Shown here: piece by piece, positions 53,227 through 63,763 of the stretch
Layout: each line of letters starts with the position of its first letter
Numbering within the stretch: the stretch's first letter is position 1
Assembly: GCA_031213475.1 (NCBI GenBank)
Contig: JARUPZ010000010.1
Location: forward strand, 7,480,776-7,544,775
DNA length: 64,000 nucleotides
Source: Nereocystis luetkeana
Lineage: Eukaryota; Sar; Phaeophyceae; Laminariales; Laminariaceae
Direction: 5' to 3'
The notes under the pieces: model-generated
What the model saw: the letters and a program-made list of their open reading frames with translations, nothing else
Databases searched by the model: none
Told to the model about the DNA's origin: nothing
Translations under genes and position numbers: made by a program

Positions 53227-56200
53227 GTGCCGGCGGGCCGAACGAAGGGAGGGACGAACGAAGAAGAATCAGTGCCTGGCAGGCGATAGAAAACCAAGGT
53301 TATTATCTTGAGAACAGTAAGGGCAAGCAATCAAATGCCGTAAGGAACGCTTGCGCTGGGTTACAATATTGAAGCTCGCAATCCCGACGCGCAACGCATC
53401 AGAACATGGCCAGGTGGCAACAGTGACCATCCCCTTACTTATCCAATGCCTGCAGTAAATTTTATGGCACGCGCGAGGGCCTCACGTCGAAGAAAACAGG
53501 GAGGGCAAACCAAGGCAATTGTCGTTCCAAGTGCTTTTTGTTGCACATTGTTGCACAGCAGTGATAAGGCAGCTGCCACTTCTCACCTGGAAATTGGTGT
53601 GGATATGCGCGTGTTGTTTCTTGCGATCCGCGAGGTTGCGCGCTAGATCCACGATCAAGGTGTGGTGCTGAGGAGTTTGTGGATGGGGTGCCGGGGGGGT
53701 AGGCGTCTTGGGTTGCTTGGTTGAGAGGAGAGAAGAGCCGGGTCGCGAAGGGTTTGTGCCTTTGCTTTGCTTTTGTAGTTTGTGAGCGTCGGCGTGAATG
53801 AAGTTCCGACGGAATTCAGATACCGACGGATGCTGCTGGAACTACCGACGTATATGTTTCGACGAAAAAAATCGCAACAACAAGCGAGCAAGAGCATCTC
53901 CGAGCACAACAACAAGCCGACTTTACTGCAAGGTTTACGAGCAGGAATATGTCTACCGCCATGAGAATGGGCGTGAAGCGCGTGGCCATGTCCGTAGCGA
54001 GGCCTGCGCAGAGCCGAAGGGCGATGAGCGATGGGTCGCGCCTTGCTGAAAACCGGAAAATTTTCCAGGCAAACCCCCACCTCCATGGTGAGACCAGAAC
54101 TGTACACTTCTTAAGCTGAAAGCAGTTTGATTCGGGTCGGTGTGACGTGCTGCGTTGCATATTTGTGATGCGGTTCCAAGGCCTTGCGCCTAGGAGGTCG
54201 TTCCGCGCAGGAGACGAACCACGTTCGAAAAGTGTCCGTAGTGCATGACCTCTTGCAAAGTGCATGGAGAAAAGTCGCCAGTTTCGCGAGGCAATCGTAC
54301 AAAATGAACGTACCTTTTGTACCGGTACGTTTCGTATTCCGGTACCAGGTACCTGGTATCACGTACTACCCACACCCAAGCATAAACACCCGTACACCCC
54401 CTTGAGACCGGTGATGCATCCCGAGAGACAATTTCATAAGACATGCCCTGGTAGACAGCAGCAGCAGCTGCAACGAAAAATGGCGGCTTGATATCTGCAA
54501 CGTCCAAGCAGTCCAAGGGACTTTCACGGCCGCTTCGCTCAGCGCTTGCGCCTCTCCGTTGTCGAGAAACCCAGCTTGGAAATTCCTCCAAGGAGTGTAC
54601 TGTTTTGCTTGTTACCTGCGTTGCGGTTTGGCACTCACTCCTGCCGACCTTATTTCTGATTGCTACCAAGGGCTGCAGGCGGCATTTGCGCAGTAACAGC
54701 CAACCAAGCTTGCGCCGACTCGGTCAGCGTGTATCAACAAGTATACCTTTCGAAGCTTCGAAGAGTTGCGAAGGCCAGCGCTGTCGGTATCGCGGTATAC
54801 CAGGTATTAGCCGAAGCTTGACAGAGTTGCTGAAATACATAGAAACCTCTTTATGATACCAATTCAGCACGAGTAGAGGTATGTACGGCAGCAGCGGCCC
54901 CTGATTGATGACCTGTACAATTAATAGACTTCTGCTGCACACTTCACTACTGCTGTCTGTTGCTGTGTATTATCGTACGTAGCTGCACGGTACGAGCAGC
55001 TTCGGTTGTCTACGTACATTATTAATAGTATACTTCTTTATTTGCAGCAGTTATATAGTTGAGGAGGCAGGTATCTGCATCTTCGTTGAGGTTTGCGTTG
55101 ACGGCTTATGTTCTAGCGCCGTTCTGCAGTACTACAGTGGTAGCAGTTTCCCTGTCTACCGCTAGTACCCACTACCCACAACTAGTGCTATCCTATCACT
55201 ATGCACAATACTCATGAGTGTTTTTGTCACGTTTCGCGTAACGACGAGTTTCGAGGGGGTCTCGTGTTTCATCATGAGGTGGAGCGCGTCATACCTGCTC
55301 AAGTAGACCAGCGTTACAATGCGTTGCCTGCCTCAGCTCCGACAGAGAACAGAGAGCAGAGTGCAGCTTACCAAAGCCCCATAAGTATGATACGTACCTG
55401 ATGGGCTTATCTTCCCCTTTGGTCAACTTTTATGCTCCATGTCTACGAGTACTACTGCAGTACACCGGAGTAAACTTGGTTGCTCACCTGTCACCTTTGC
55501 CCACGATCGGTTACGTACGCACGTGCATACCGTAAAAGGCAACCGGCGCTGTCCCCCCTCGATTCGTCGACAAATGTTCCAAATCCGGTTGACGGCACTG
55601 TTGCCCCTTGACATGACAGCTGTCATGGAACTCGTCACCCTAAAGCTAGCATGTTTGGTGTAGCTAGGCCTTGACGGGCCAAAACTAGACCGCCAACCGC
55701 TATCTCTGGACGTCGAGTTTGTTCGACCTCCTTCCACCCGCAACCTAAGTGGGGCTTTGCAACCCGACACTCGTGTCCTGCTTGAGGGCGGGGGAGGTAC
55801 ATAGAAGACAGCTCTTGGCACTTGCGGGTTTTCGGCGTGTGTCGGTCAGCTCTGGGGGCATCCACGTCTGCTAGTGGGACGTGCCAGGACCGTGCAGACG
55901 AGCGTCGAACTAACCGGTCTTGCGGATCGCCGTCATATCGTCAGTTGGCTGACGTTTCTGCCGGAACTGCTGTGTCGACACGAGCGGTCACGAAGGCTAT
56001 CATAATCCACATACTTCCTACAGCCTACAGGTCAGCCAAGTGGCGGCACGGGAACCGAAACGAAACCGTTGGGTTTGACGCTAGTCCGAATGGCCCTGGT
56101 CCGTCGTTCCTCCGTGTACCACGCAGGATAACACCCGTGTGATAAGATAACACACCTCCTGGGACGAATTTCAGAGCCGAGTTTCTTCAGAGCAAGGGGG

Positions 56201-58119
56201 GCACCCACACGACCAAAATGCTGGCTTTGGAAAGATCTCCCCGAGATACTTCCATAGATGCATCGCTCGCCGTTTGCACCTTCCCTATTGCCGAGAGAAT
56301 CAACTGCGAAATTCGTCGGAGGGGTTGTGTTATCTTATCACCCGGGTGCTATACGGTACTATCGTCGATGCTCGAGGGCCGAGACGTGCCGCCAAGCCGC
56401 AAGCACGACAGACATACGTAAGAGGGTCGCTCTTGCGACTACCCAGCGATCTTGTGACGCCTATGTATCATCTTCCAAAGTGGTCGAGTGTCGCATTATC
56501 CAATTAGGGCCCCGACAAAAGGTCTTGAGCAGGTGGGGATTGGCTGTTGCCTCGTCCTGGACCCTGTTCCCTGTACAAGTAGGGCTTCCTAAGATTACGC
56601 CATTTACCACGTTCCTAGTCTTCTGGACCTTTTCTTGTAGTCCTTCCCTGGGGCAATACCGTAAAGTACACCCATATATAGGGTCGCCTTACAACTACAG
56701 TAAACCACCTGTCGCAACCAGGGATGGAGTGTCCGGTAGCAAGCCCCATGCGGATCACGTGCGGGATATCGTAAAGACCGACGACGGGGGTCGGTGGTCG
56801 GTTGCCTCAAGCCGATTTTGGAAAAACCTTGGACCTGTACTATTTTACGCGCGGTACAAACTGCATCAAGAGCTGCTACGTACAATTACGTAATCGTGTA
56901 CCGTATACTACAATCAAGATAACACACACCCTGGGATGGATTTCAGAGCCGATTTCCTCCAAAACCAAGTGGGCGCACACAACGAAAATGGCAGCTTTGA
57001 GAAGATCTCGACGACATATTTTTTATAGATTCGTCGCTCCGCTTTTGCACTCTCCCCATGGCCGAGAAAATCAGCTGTGAATCTCGTTCTAGGGAGTGTG
57101 GTATCTTATCACCCTAGGGTGCTACTTTGTGAGTGCTTTACATACGGTACTATTACGGGGGGGCATAGTTAACAGGACCTATGGTATACATAAAAACCTA
57201 TATGTTTAACAATTTTTACCAACAATATTTGGTCCTGTTAACTATGGCCCCCCGTAATAGCAACCGTCGGGCAATTTATTAATTTACCTGTAAGAGGGCC
57301 ACAGGAGCTTCGCACCTCCCCAAAGCGGAAGATTGAAGGAAGGAGATCTGGGGTTTGTAAAGCGACAGTCAATGTCATGAACGTAGGCATGATTTGATGG
57401 GAGATAAATATCTACGAGAGAGCGGGCGCGGCTGCGGTTGGACACATGGAAGGAGAGAGGACCAAGGGCACGACGAGCGTGCGAGAAAGCAAAGCATCCA
57501 GCGGAAGTACCGAAACCTGTTTGGATTAGTAGCTGATTGGCTTGGACGTAAAAACCATGTGAAAATTGATTGCTGAAAGGCTTGGAAGTGAAAATTGACC
57601 AATAAAAAAAACTACGGGCATGATATTCCTTTCTCTCTCTAGTGGCGCTGAAATTATTTTGAAGAAGGCGAAGAAAAACGTCTTACATACCAACGCCGAC
57701 AGCACCTGACCTTCGTGATGCCCGCTACAAGCATGTAGCACAACACCATGGCCTACTGTATCGCACTGAAATATAACACCCAAAGGCATATATCCTACCA
57801 CATACCGACAGCCCGCCAGGGCGGTACCGACAGTTTTTTTTGGCGCGCGGTTTTTCTGGACGTCCCGCTTACCGACAGCCGGCCACGGCGATACCGAGTT
57901 TTTTTTTTTTTTTGACGTGCCGTTCCGTTCGACGTGCTGTGCTTTTTTGCTCTCGGCCCGAATGATGCAGGCGCGGAGAACCCGACGTACACGAAAAAGG
58001 GCAACTCAGACTACGCGATTAACATAGTGGCAGGTCTCATTGTCACGGGGGGGTTGATCCGGTTCGGCACCGGGCTCAAGAACATGGCCTTCGGCACGAA
58101 CGTGTTGGATATCGAGTAG
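53148..58119 (+). CDS. Small single-span protein, cytochrome c oxidase VIIa-like candidate
   Basis: Two exons, 53148-53226 and 57971-58119, join in matching phase (1 nt + 2 nt) across a 4.7-kb intron. The joined reading includes LTAWYLLPRGSQAAMGNGG, then ENPTYTKKGNSDYAINIVA, one hydrophobic span ending about FGTGLKNMAFGTN, and stop after VLDIE. The layout (N-terminal segment, NPTYxKKG loop, single span, short Gly/Asn-rich tail) recalls COX7A-type subunits of the inner mitochondrial membrane. That assignment is inference. The start is unresolved: an ATG at 53214 would give a 53-residue product, but the reading upstream of it (RAYTITRGLTAWYLLPRG) also looks coding, so a targeting-sequence exon probably lies upstream. 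It is divergent from DDX6. Confidence 0.6.
54437..54620. mobile_element. Family I fragment, copy 6
   Basis: AAAAATGGCGGCTTGATATCT and GTTGTCGAGAAACC match the family core; the termini are lost. Confidence 0.45.
56128..56352. mobile_element. Family I element, copy 4
   Basis: Left end ATAACACCCGTGTGATAAG, core CTTTGGAAAGATCTCCCCGA, right end TCTTATCACCCGGGTG. Confidence 0.75.
56918..57118. mobile_element. Family I element, copy 5
   Basis: Left end ATAACACACACCCTGGGA, core CTTTGAGAAGATCTCGACGA, right end TCTTATCACCCTAGGGTG. About 0.6 kb from copy 4, same orientation. Confidence 0.75.
57153..57258. mobile_element. Family B hairpin, copy 13
   Basis: Complete copy inside the long intron of the COX7A-like gene, directly after family I copy 5. 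Confidence 0.85.
57971..58119 (+). CDS. COX7A-like candidate, membrane-span exon
   Basis: Acceptor GATGCAG. Encodes AENPTYTKKGNSDYAIN, one hydrophobic span and VLDIE, ending at TAG 58117-58119. The G/C-rich third codon positions contrast with the AT-rich flanking intron. Confidence 0.72.
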
Positions 58120-59677
58120 GACAAGGGAAGGAGCAGCTCGGAAGAGTGTCTGGGAGGAGGGGAGAGAGAAAGCGCGCGCTTTGTTATCGACGTGCCACCA
58201 ACGGCACGGCATGCGTCAACGTCGTGTGGGGGATTGGAAAGGGGGAAGCGCATGGCATCGGATTGTGCTCGCTGTGTAGGAGTACTAGTGGACCCCCCCA
58301 GAAGTTGCTGACACGCTGCCAACTGCTGCTGGGCTTGATTGCGATGCGTCGTACAACGTAGAACCATTTCAGACTGGGCGGCCACGGCGGTGGCGGGCAT
58401 CTATTGGGCTTGTTTTGCGCTAGCGTTATTGTTACAGGAAACAGCTGGCGGGGAAAAACGAGGTTCACCGGCTAGGGGCGGGACAATCAAAAGAAGGTTG
58501 CGAGCCATGGGTTTGTTCATACCACCGTGGGGTAGGGGTAGTGCGTGGTTTGGTATCACGTGGTTACCTTTTGTTCCGTTTTTTTTGGGGGGGGGAAGTC
58601 ACATTTCGGTGTGAGCGGCAGCCGAGGGCTATGCACAGCAGCCCCGCGCAGCAGCCGAACGCGCGGAACGAAGTGAATGTTCGCTGGGTAGGTGCTTGTT
58701 TGCTGGCTGTGAAAAACGCAGTACCACGTTGCCGAGCATTTCTCTGAATAGCCAGGACGTGATTGACACAACCTCGGCAAACTTGAAATAACTGAAAACT
58801 ACGTACGTCCCAAAGCCTCAAAGAGGGTCAACTCCTGAACTTCGGACCACCAAACGTAATAACGCATGCGCTGGTTGATCGGCCGTGCTCGGGTACAAGT
58901 TGTACGTTACGATGGAAACGAGGCGTAGCCCACTTCAACAGGAGGGTTTGCTCGTCCTGTATCGACCCCGAGTAAAACACGCCTCGTGACAGAGGACTTG
59001 TTGCTGCTACGATGAAGCGCAAACTCCTCCTGCTTCCTCTATGATATGCGAAGCCATGTTTGGTAATTTTGGAATATTAGGTTTCCGACATTTTTTCCGG
59101 TTCCCCTCGAAAAGTATGAAGAAACAAGCCACCAAAATACCTACTCGTACCGGTATTGTTACTGGTTATGTGGTCGCGTGCGTTCTGGATAGTATGAAAC
59201 TTCAGAAAGGCACATACGGGAGGATTTTCATTAGAGTTCCACGCCTGAGTGGCTCTGCAACGCCAGCCATGGCCTTGCTTGGCCTGGTTGGTGCCTGCAC
59301 CTGTGTCATATTTCGTCTAACCTGGCATCCAGCGCAAAGCGAACAAGCCGCCCTCGTGCCATAAACCCGCCTCTCGAATTGCCCCAAAAAGTTTATAGAC
59401 GTTCAACACCCTTGCTATAGGTATGATTCGCTACAAAATCAGGCCAAGCCAGCCGTTTCACCCCCCCCTCCCTCGCCTCTGCGAGCTGAAGTGACTCTTT
59501 CCTCAGTCAAAAAGCACCCTCGCTATGAATATGATTTGCTACAAAACCAAGCCAACCCAGACTTTTCACTCCCTCTTCCCCCCGTGTCCCGCGATTCAAG
59601 GCCTAGACAAGTCCTGCAGAAACACAAAAACATGCGAAGAAATAGAAACCCTCGGCTATTTCTTAAATGTGTCTAGT
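58120..59677. other. Convergent 3' region between the COX7A-like gene and SPCS1
   Basis: No repeat family recognised. A 107-codon + frame (59041-59364, MICEAMFGNFGILGF) has a hydrophobic C-terminal half but no family match, and lies where 3' UTRs are expected. Confidence 0.45.
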
Positions 59678-59791
59678 TTAGTCATCCGCTTCGGCCGCGG
59701 CTCCCACTGGCATGACCCCATCTCTAGGCGGCAGCTGGTCCAACCATTTGGTGGGGTTTCGGTTGAACATTGGCCAGTCCGGCACCACAAG
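59678..59791 (-). CDS. SPCS1: SPCS1 terminal exon (PDWP...NRNP...KWL)
   Basis: Acceptor GACCAG. Encodes LVVPDWPMFNRNPTKWLDQL, then a Pro/Ala/acidic tail and TAA at 59680-59678. The PDWP/NRNP/KWL pattern is diagnostic of SPC12. Confidence 0.92.
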   Translation of the reverse strand, partial: LVVPDWPMFNRNPTKWLDQLPPRDGVMPVGAAAEADD

Positions 59792-62228
59792 CTGGTCGTG
59801 CAAAAAGCAAGAGAGCGATGGGCGGCACGCCAGGCACACACGAGACGAAGGAGGAGTTGAAAATAAAATAAACGAACGGCGCGATGTGACACGGCTGGCA
59901 TGGGGTATGATTACTTACAGCAGTAGTATTAATCACTCCGGGCACCAGGTACACTTTTCTTTGATATTAAAGAGTCAAGATGCCGGGGAACAGTGCGTGA
60001 ATGCAGATCATTCGGGAGCAAAGTGGCCAACAAGACCGCCCATGGGTGCAAATAGCTAATCCGTAAAATTACGTGCATTATTGAATTTACACGTTCAGAT
60101 TGAACGTACACGCTCAGACACCGCATTGCCCTGGGGTTGAAACGGTGCTGCTCCTGCTGTTGATGCCCCTGGTTGCAAGCATCCTAGCACTCGAGCCAGG
60201 GAAAACTTAAACACCAACTAGTGTTGATCACTTTGCGCCTCAGGTGTGATACAACTATCAAACTTGATGAACATATATATACCACGCTGACGGAGAATAT
60301 AATCATCGTTTGGACTATGACCTATAAATTGAAAGGGGGTTACATTCTCGGTTCGAGTGGCACGTATTTCACCAACGCGTGGGGTGAGCGATACGCAGCA
60401 CGAGCAATACACATTTGTCTCCGTGCCAAGGAACTCCTTGAAGTGCAGTTCCAGTACACTACAGTAGTAGGTGTAGCATCCCCTTCCAGCAGAGACGGAT
60501 TGGTACGTGTGCCCGACGCTAATATCTTCCTATTAATTCTGTCCATTTTCGCCTCGTTTGTCCCAAAAGGATTTTACCAATCTACACACGTCGGGCAGAT
60601 AATCGGCCCCCACTCGACGATCTAGATCTTTCAGGGCGGATAGATATATTCCTGATCTGTACGGTCTACGTAGCTCAATTTTGCCGGGTGGGAGCCGTGA
60701 AATCTTCATGATACAGGACAGGTTCCCTGGGTTGGATATGGACTGTACAGATCCTGCACAACATCTCATAATGGCACGTTATATACAGGATCTAGATGAT
60801 CTACCGTAGATCGTGATCAGTCTAACGTGACAACTATTAACAACTCCTTTAGAACCGCACCCACGCTGTAGAGAACAAAGTGCATGGGAGTAGAGTTGTA
60901 AGATTCTTGCAGTGCACCCGACACAAGGCGGGGGGTGTGTGTTCATGTCATGCATGGTCGGAGCATGTCGAGTTGTCACCGACCAGGCAGACATGGCTCG
61001 CACCAAGCGCGAAGCGCCGTGAGATATTGGGCAAGTCGCATGAACGGTGAACTCCATCCTACTAAGAACCGCACATGAGGGATATAAATGTCAAAACATG
61101 AAAGGCGCAAAAAGTCAAACGCAACGGAGGGCCCCGAGAAAGGAGAAAGCCGCGCAATATCCACACAGCCAGCACTCACAATAATAGACAGCACCACACC
61201 CGAAGCCCAACCCATAAGCGTGTACGTGAAGTCTCCCATGACAAAGCCGATGACCCATCCCAAAGCCTGCCAAGTCATGGAAAAGGCAAGGTGGAGGTTG
61301 CTGACAAAGTCGCATGGGCGCTGGATATTTAGCGATGGGCGGTTTAACGGCTTCCTATACAACGGTTATTCGTCTTGCAAGCGCTTGAGCTAACTGCGCC
61401 CCCACAACCCGAATGTCCAGGACATTTTGCATCATTGCTCTACTCCAAAACTTGCCCAACCATTTTCTGAGTGCGTTGTCCTTCCAGAAAATATGGGTGC
61501 AGTTGCGAATGTCATAAGACTCCTGAGCGGAAAACTTGAATAATATTATCGTTTCTGAAAAATAAGTAGGTCTTCACTTCATACTATTAATAATATAACG
61601 CAAGACATAACTTACTTATTTCCACCCACCTACACCCCCCATATGTATGCCTCGGTTCATTCAGACGGAGGCGATGGTGGGAAAACTAGCCTCAGCATTG
61701 GATTTTTTTGTGCGCCACAGGACAACCGCATGAGTTTGGCAAGAAGACATACATTGGTGGGTGAAAATCCGCCAACCCATTCCCCCATACATATGCCTGG
61801 GTTCCGCCAGACGGAGGCGATGGTGGGATAACCGAGCCTCAATGAGATAAAACTAATGTGACCCAGAGGACAGCCGCATTGGTCTGATGTTAACACTGAC
61901 AGCACGTGATACTCAACAACAGGCTCCAACGAGGCCATCGTGGATAAGAGCCGCCTTTATCATTTGCCGGTACCATTTGCCACTTTACCACCTATTGATA
62001 CCATGCCCCTATTAATAACTCTAACCGTAAGCCAATAAACATGGTGGGTGGTAACGGCTACGAGCCGGATAGCAAGAGGCAAGTGGTTCTCAGCGACTGC
62101 CAGGACGTGCGTCGCTGCTCTCCGCAGACACCGAGCAAGGTCTCTTGCTGTTTTCGTCTGGAACTCACCCCCAACAACATAACGATGTAGCAGTACAGGT
62201 TCTCCGCCAGCAGTTGCCCCTTGAAATC
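59678..62228 (-). CDS. SPCS1: Signal peptidase complex subunit 1 (SPC12/SPCS1), 5' end missing
   Basis: Small two-span ER membrane subunit of the signal peptidase complex. Exons 62228-62169, 61266-61180 and 59791-59678 join in phase 0 to give 86 residues plus TAA. The sequence starts DFKGQLLAENLYCYIVMLLG, which is the family's D-x-x-GQ-x-L-A-E start and first membrane span. It continues ALGWVIGFVMGDFTYTL (loop and second span) and LVVPDWPMFNRNPTKWL, the PDWP-x-(F/Y)-NRNP-x-KWL signature. Introns are 902 and 1388 nt with GTGAGT donors. The initiator Met must come from an upstream exon above 62228, which I could not place. A short acidic tail (AAAEADD) ends the protein. Family E repeat copy 8 lies in the second intron. 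Confidence 0.9.
60616..60826 (+). repeat. Family E element, copy 8
   Basis: Complete forward copy (TTGCCGGGTGGGAGCCGTG, GACTGTACAGATCCTGCACA, GTAGATCGTGATCAGTC). Lies in the second SPCS1 intron, antisense to the gene. Confidence 0.82.
60940..61082 (+). repeat. Family F repeat
   Basis: CATGCATGGTCGGAGCATGT, ACCAGGCAGACATGGC and GCGAAGCGCCGTGAGATATT; matches 1055-1200 in reverse. A short copy lies at 47845-47895. Confidence 0.6.
61180..61266 (-). CDS. SPCS1: SPCS1 central exon (loop and second membrane span)
   Basis: Has 29 codons, phase 0, from acceptor TTGGCAG to donor GTGAGTGC. Encodes GFVMGDFTYTL and a hydrophobic segment ending VVLSII. Confidence 0.88.
61635..61890 (-). repeat. Degenerate tandem duplication, period about 153 bp
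   Basis: CAGACGGAGGCGATGGTGGG and a downstream ACAGGACAACCGCAT/AGAGGACAGCCGCAT block occur twice. In the first SPCS1 intron. Confidence 0.8.
62169..62228 (-). CDS. SPCS1: SPCS1 exon encoding D-x-x-GQ start and first membrane span
   Basis: Sixty bases, 20 codons, phase 0. Preceded by GACAG and followed by GTGAGTT. Encodes DFKGQLLAENLYCYIVMLLG. Only the Met-bearing segment is missing upstream. Confidence 0.85.
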
Positions 62229-63601
62229 CTGTCATACGGGTACACGTGGAAGACGCTCACAGTAAGCACATCACACAATTTCGTAGGGCTGTGAGGTGGC
62301 TGGACTTGGCGGCTAGATTCTAAGTGCGACGCAACAAAGTCATCAGAGCCAAAATGAAGTACTGCGTTGGTTTTTGGGTCCCATCGTGGGTTCTGGATAC
62401 TGCTGGTATGGCCCCGGCAATAGGTGGCTGGCGAGGTTCTACTGCTGTAAGTTGACTCTTAACACTGACTCTTCCGGGTGCAGTATGTACTGCTGTACCA
62501 GGTAGAGTACACACCAGGTACCTGGTATGATGTACCGGACCAGGTGAGCAAAACACCTTCCGAGCCACAAACGCACTACTAATATTAACGTTAATAGCAA
62601 GGAACAGAAAAACAGAACTCCACAAAGTACTGCAAGAAACCAACTGCAACGCAACCCCGTGTATATAGTCGACCAATAGTCAGCGAACGCACAGCGCTAA
62701 ACAAGGTCGGAGCGTTCTGCTCTACGCCCTTGGCACACAGAGTACACCTTATAATTACAGGAGCTACGAGTACGATACGAGCGTGTAGGCTCACACGTGG
62801 GGCGTCAGAGTCAGCAGGTATGTATACGCCCCACGTACTCGCGGTAGAAATAGCCAGATTGGCACGGAAACCAAACGTGATCGTAGGACTGGAAAACTTT
62901 CCCACAAGCTATATATGACAGCACTACTGCTACTGCTGCTGTAGAGGTGTCGTGAAACGAGTGATACGCTGTTATATAGCAACACAACAGCAGTACGGAC
63001 ACGAGCTTCTCAGGAAAGGGTTACAGCTGCCTGTGCTGGTGCTGCTCTTGTTGCTCAAATGCCCAGCTTCGTCCTGTACGAAGCGGAGCACAGAGTGCCA
63101 GAGCAGTAAGCTCGCGCGCGGTCCACACAGGCCGGCCAAACGGTGCTACGAGCGCAAAGTAGCCGCTATCGGTGCAGCTAGGCCGTCGGACAAACTCAGT
63201 GTGCTCGACAAACACAGCAGGCAACAAAGCAAGCAGCATCAGATGCGGAGCCTCTGCTACGAATGCTGCTGCTGTAGAGGTCAAGCCTGTATGTAAGCCG
63301 TCGGCTAGGTTCAGGTGTAGCTTGGGCGTGAAAATGCCTGCACGCATCCACGCCTTCTAGCTTGATTCAACGCCTACTCTCGGTGGAAATAGTTACCCGT
63401 CTAGGCTTTTGCTCACCATCGTAGCTGCTGTGTAAGGGTAGGGATGGCTTTGTGCAGGAGATGCTTTGCTGTGCTGGAATTGGCACTGATTGGAGTTATA
63501 GAGACGTGAGGCGTTTTACTCCATGGGACATATAGCGCAACATGTAAACAGAGAGAGCACGCTAGCGCAGAGACACGAGACATCAAAATCAGGCTTGAAA
63601 T
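62229..63601. promoter_or_regulatory. Divergent region between SPCS1 and the plastid-leader exon
   Basis: Must hold the SPCS1 initiator exon and both promoters. Contains CTGCTGTAG repeats and two long frames on opposite strands (62952-63296 and 63021-63347) without coding support. Confidence 0.4.
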
Positions 63602-63763
63602 ATGGGGGTGGGCGAGCGTCGATCGACGACCGCACTGTTTGCTGTGGTTGGAGCTCTCTCGCTGGACCACATGCATGCCTTTGCGGCCCGCATGGGCTCC
63701 TCTGCGCTGCTTCCAGCGTTCGTGAAGAGCGCACCTTCCTCACTTCGGAGACAGCCGAGGCAA
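63602..63763 (+). CDS. First exon with bipartite plastid-targeting-like leader
   Basis: ATG at 63602 opens 54 codons ending in phase 0 at the donor GTACGT. The product starts MGVGERRSTT, followed by a hydrophobic run ALFAVVGALSL, a small-residue cleavage context HAFA and then ARMGSSALLPAFVKSAP with several Arg/Ser and no acidic residues. This is signal peptide then transit peptide, the layout that directs proteins into secondary plastids of heterokont algae. The mature protein lies beyond the window, so its function is unknown. Confidence 0.5.

Larger units (their letters stand above)
53227..57970 (+). other. 4.7-kb intron of the COX7A-like gene
   Basis: Filled with family I copies 4-6, family B copy 13 and unassigned sequence. 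Frames of up to 211 codons (for example 56258-56893) run through family I elements and are not genes. Confidence 0.55.

Noticed and set aside
54488..54856. 122-codon frame with a hydrophobic centre
   Set aside because: It overlaps a family I fragment, and no homologue or splice structure was seen.
56258..56893. 211-codon plus-strand frame
   Set aside because: Its first part is family I copy 4 and the rest has no coding signature. It lies inside the COX7A-like intron.
59041..59364. 107-codon ATG-initiated frame between two convergent genes
   Set aside because: Not fully excluded, but there is no family, no expression signal and it sits in probable 3' UTR sequence. Described only as content of the interval.
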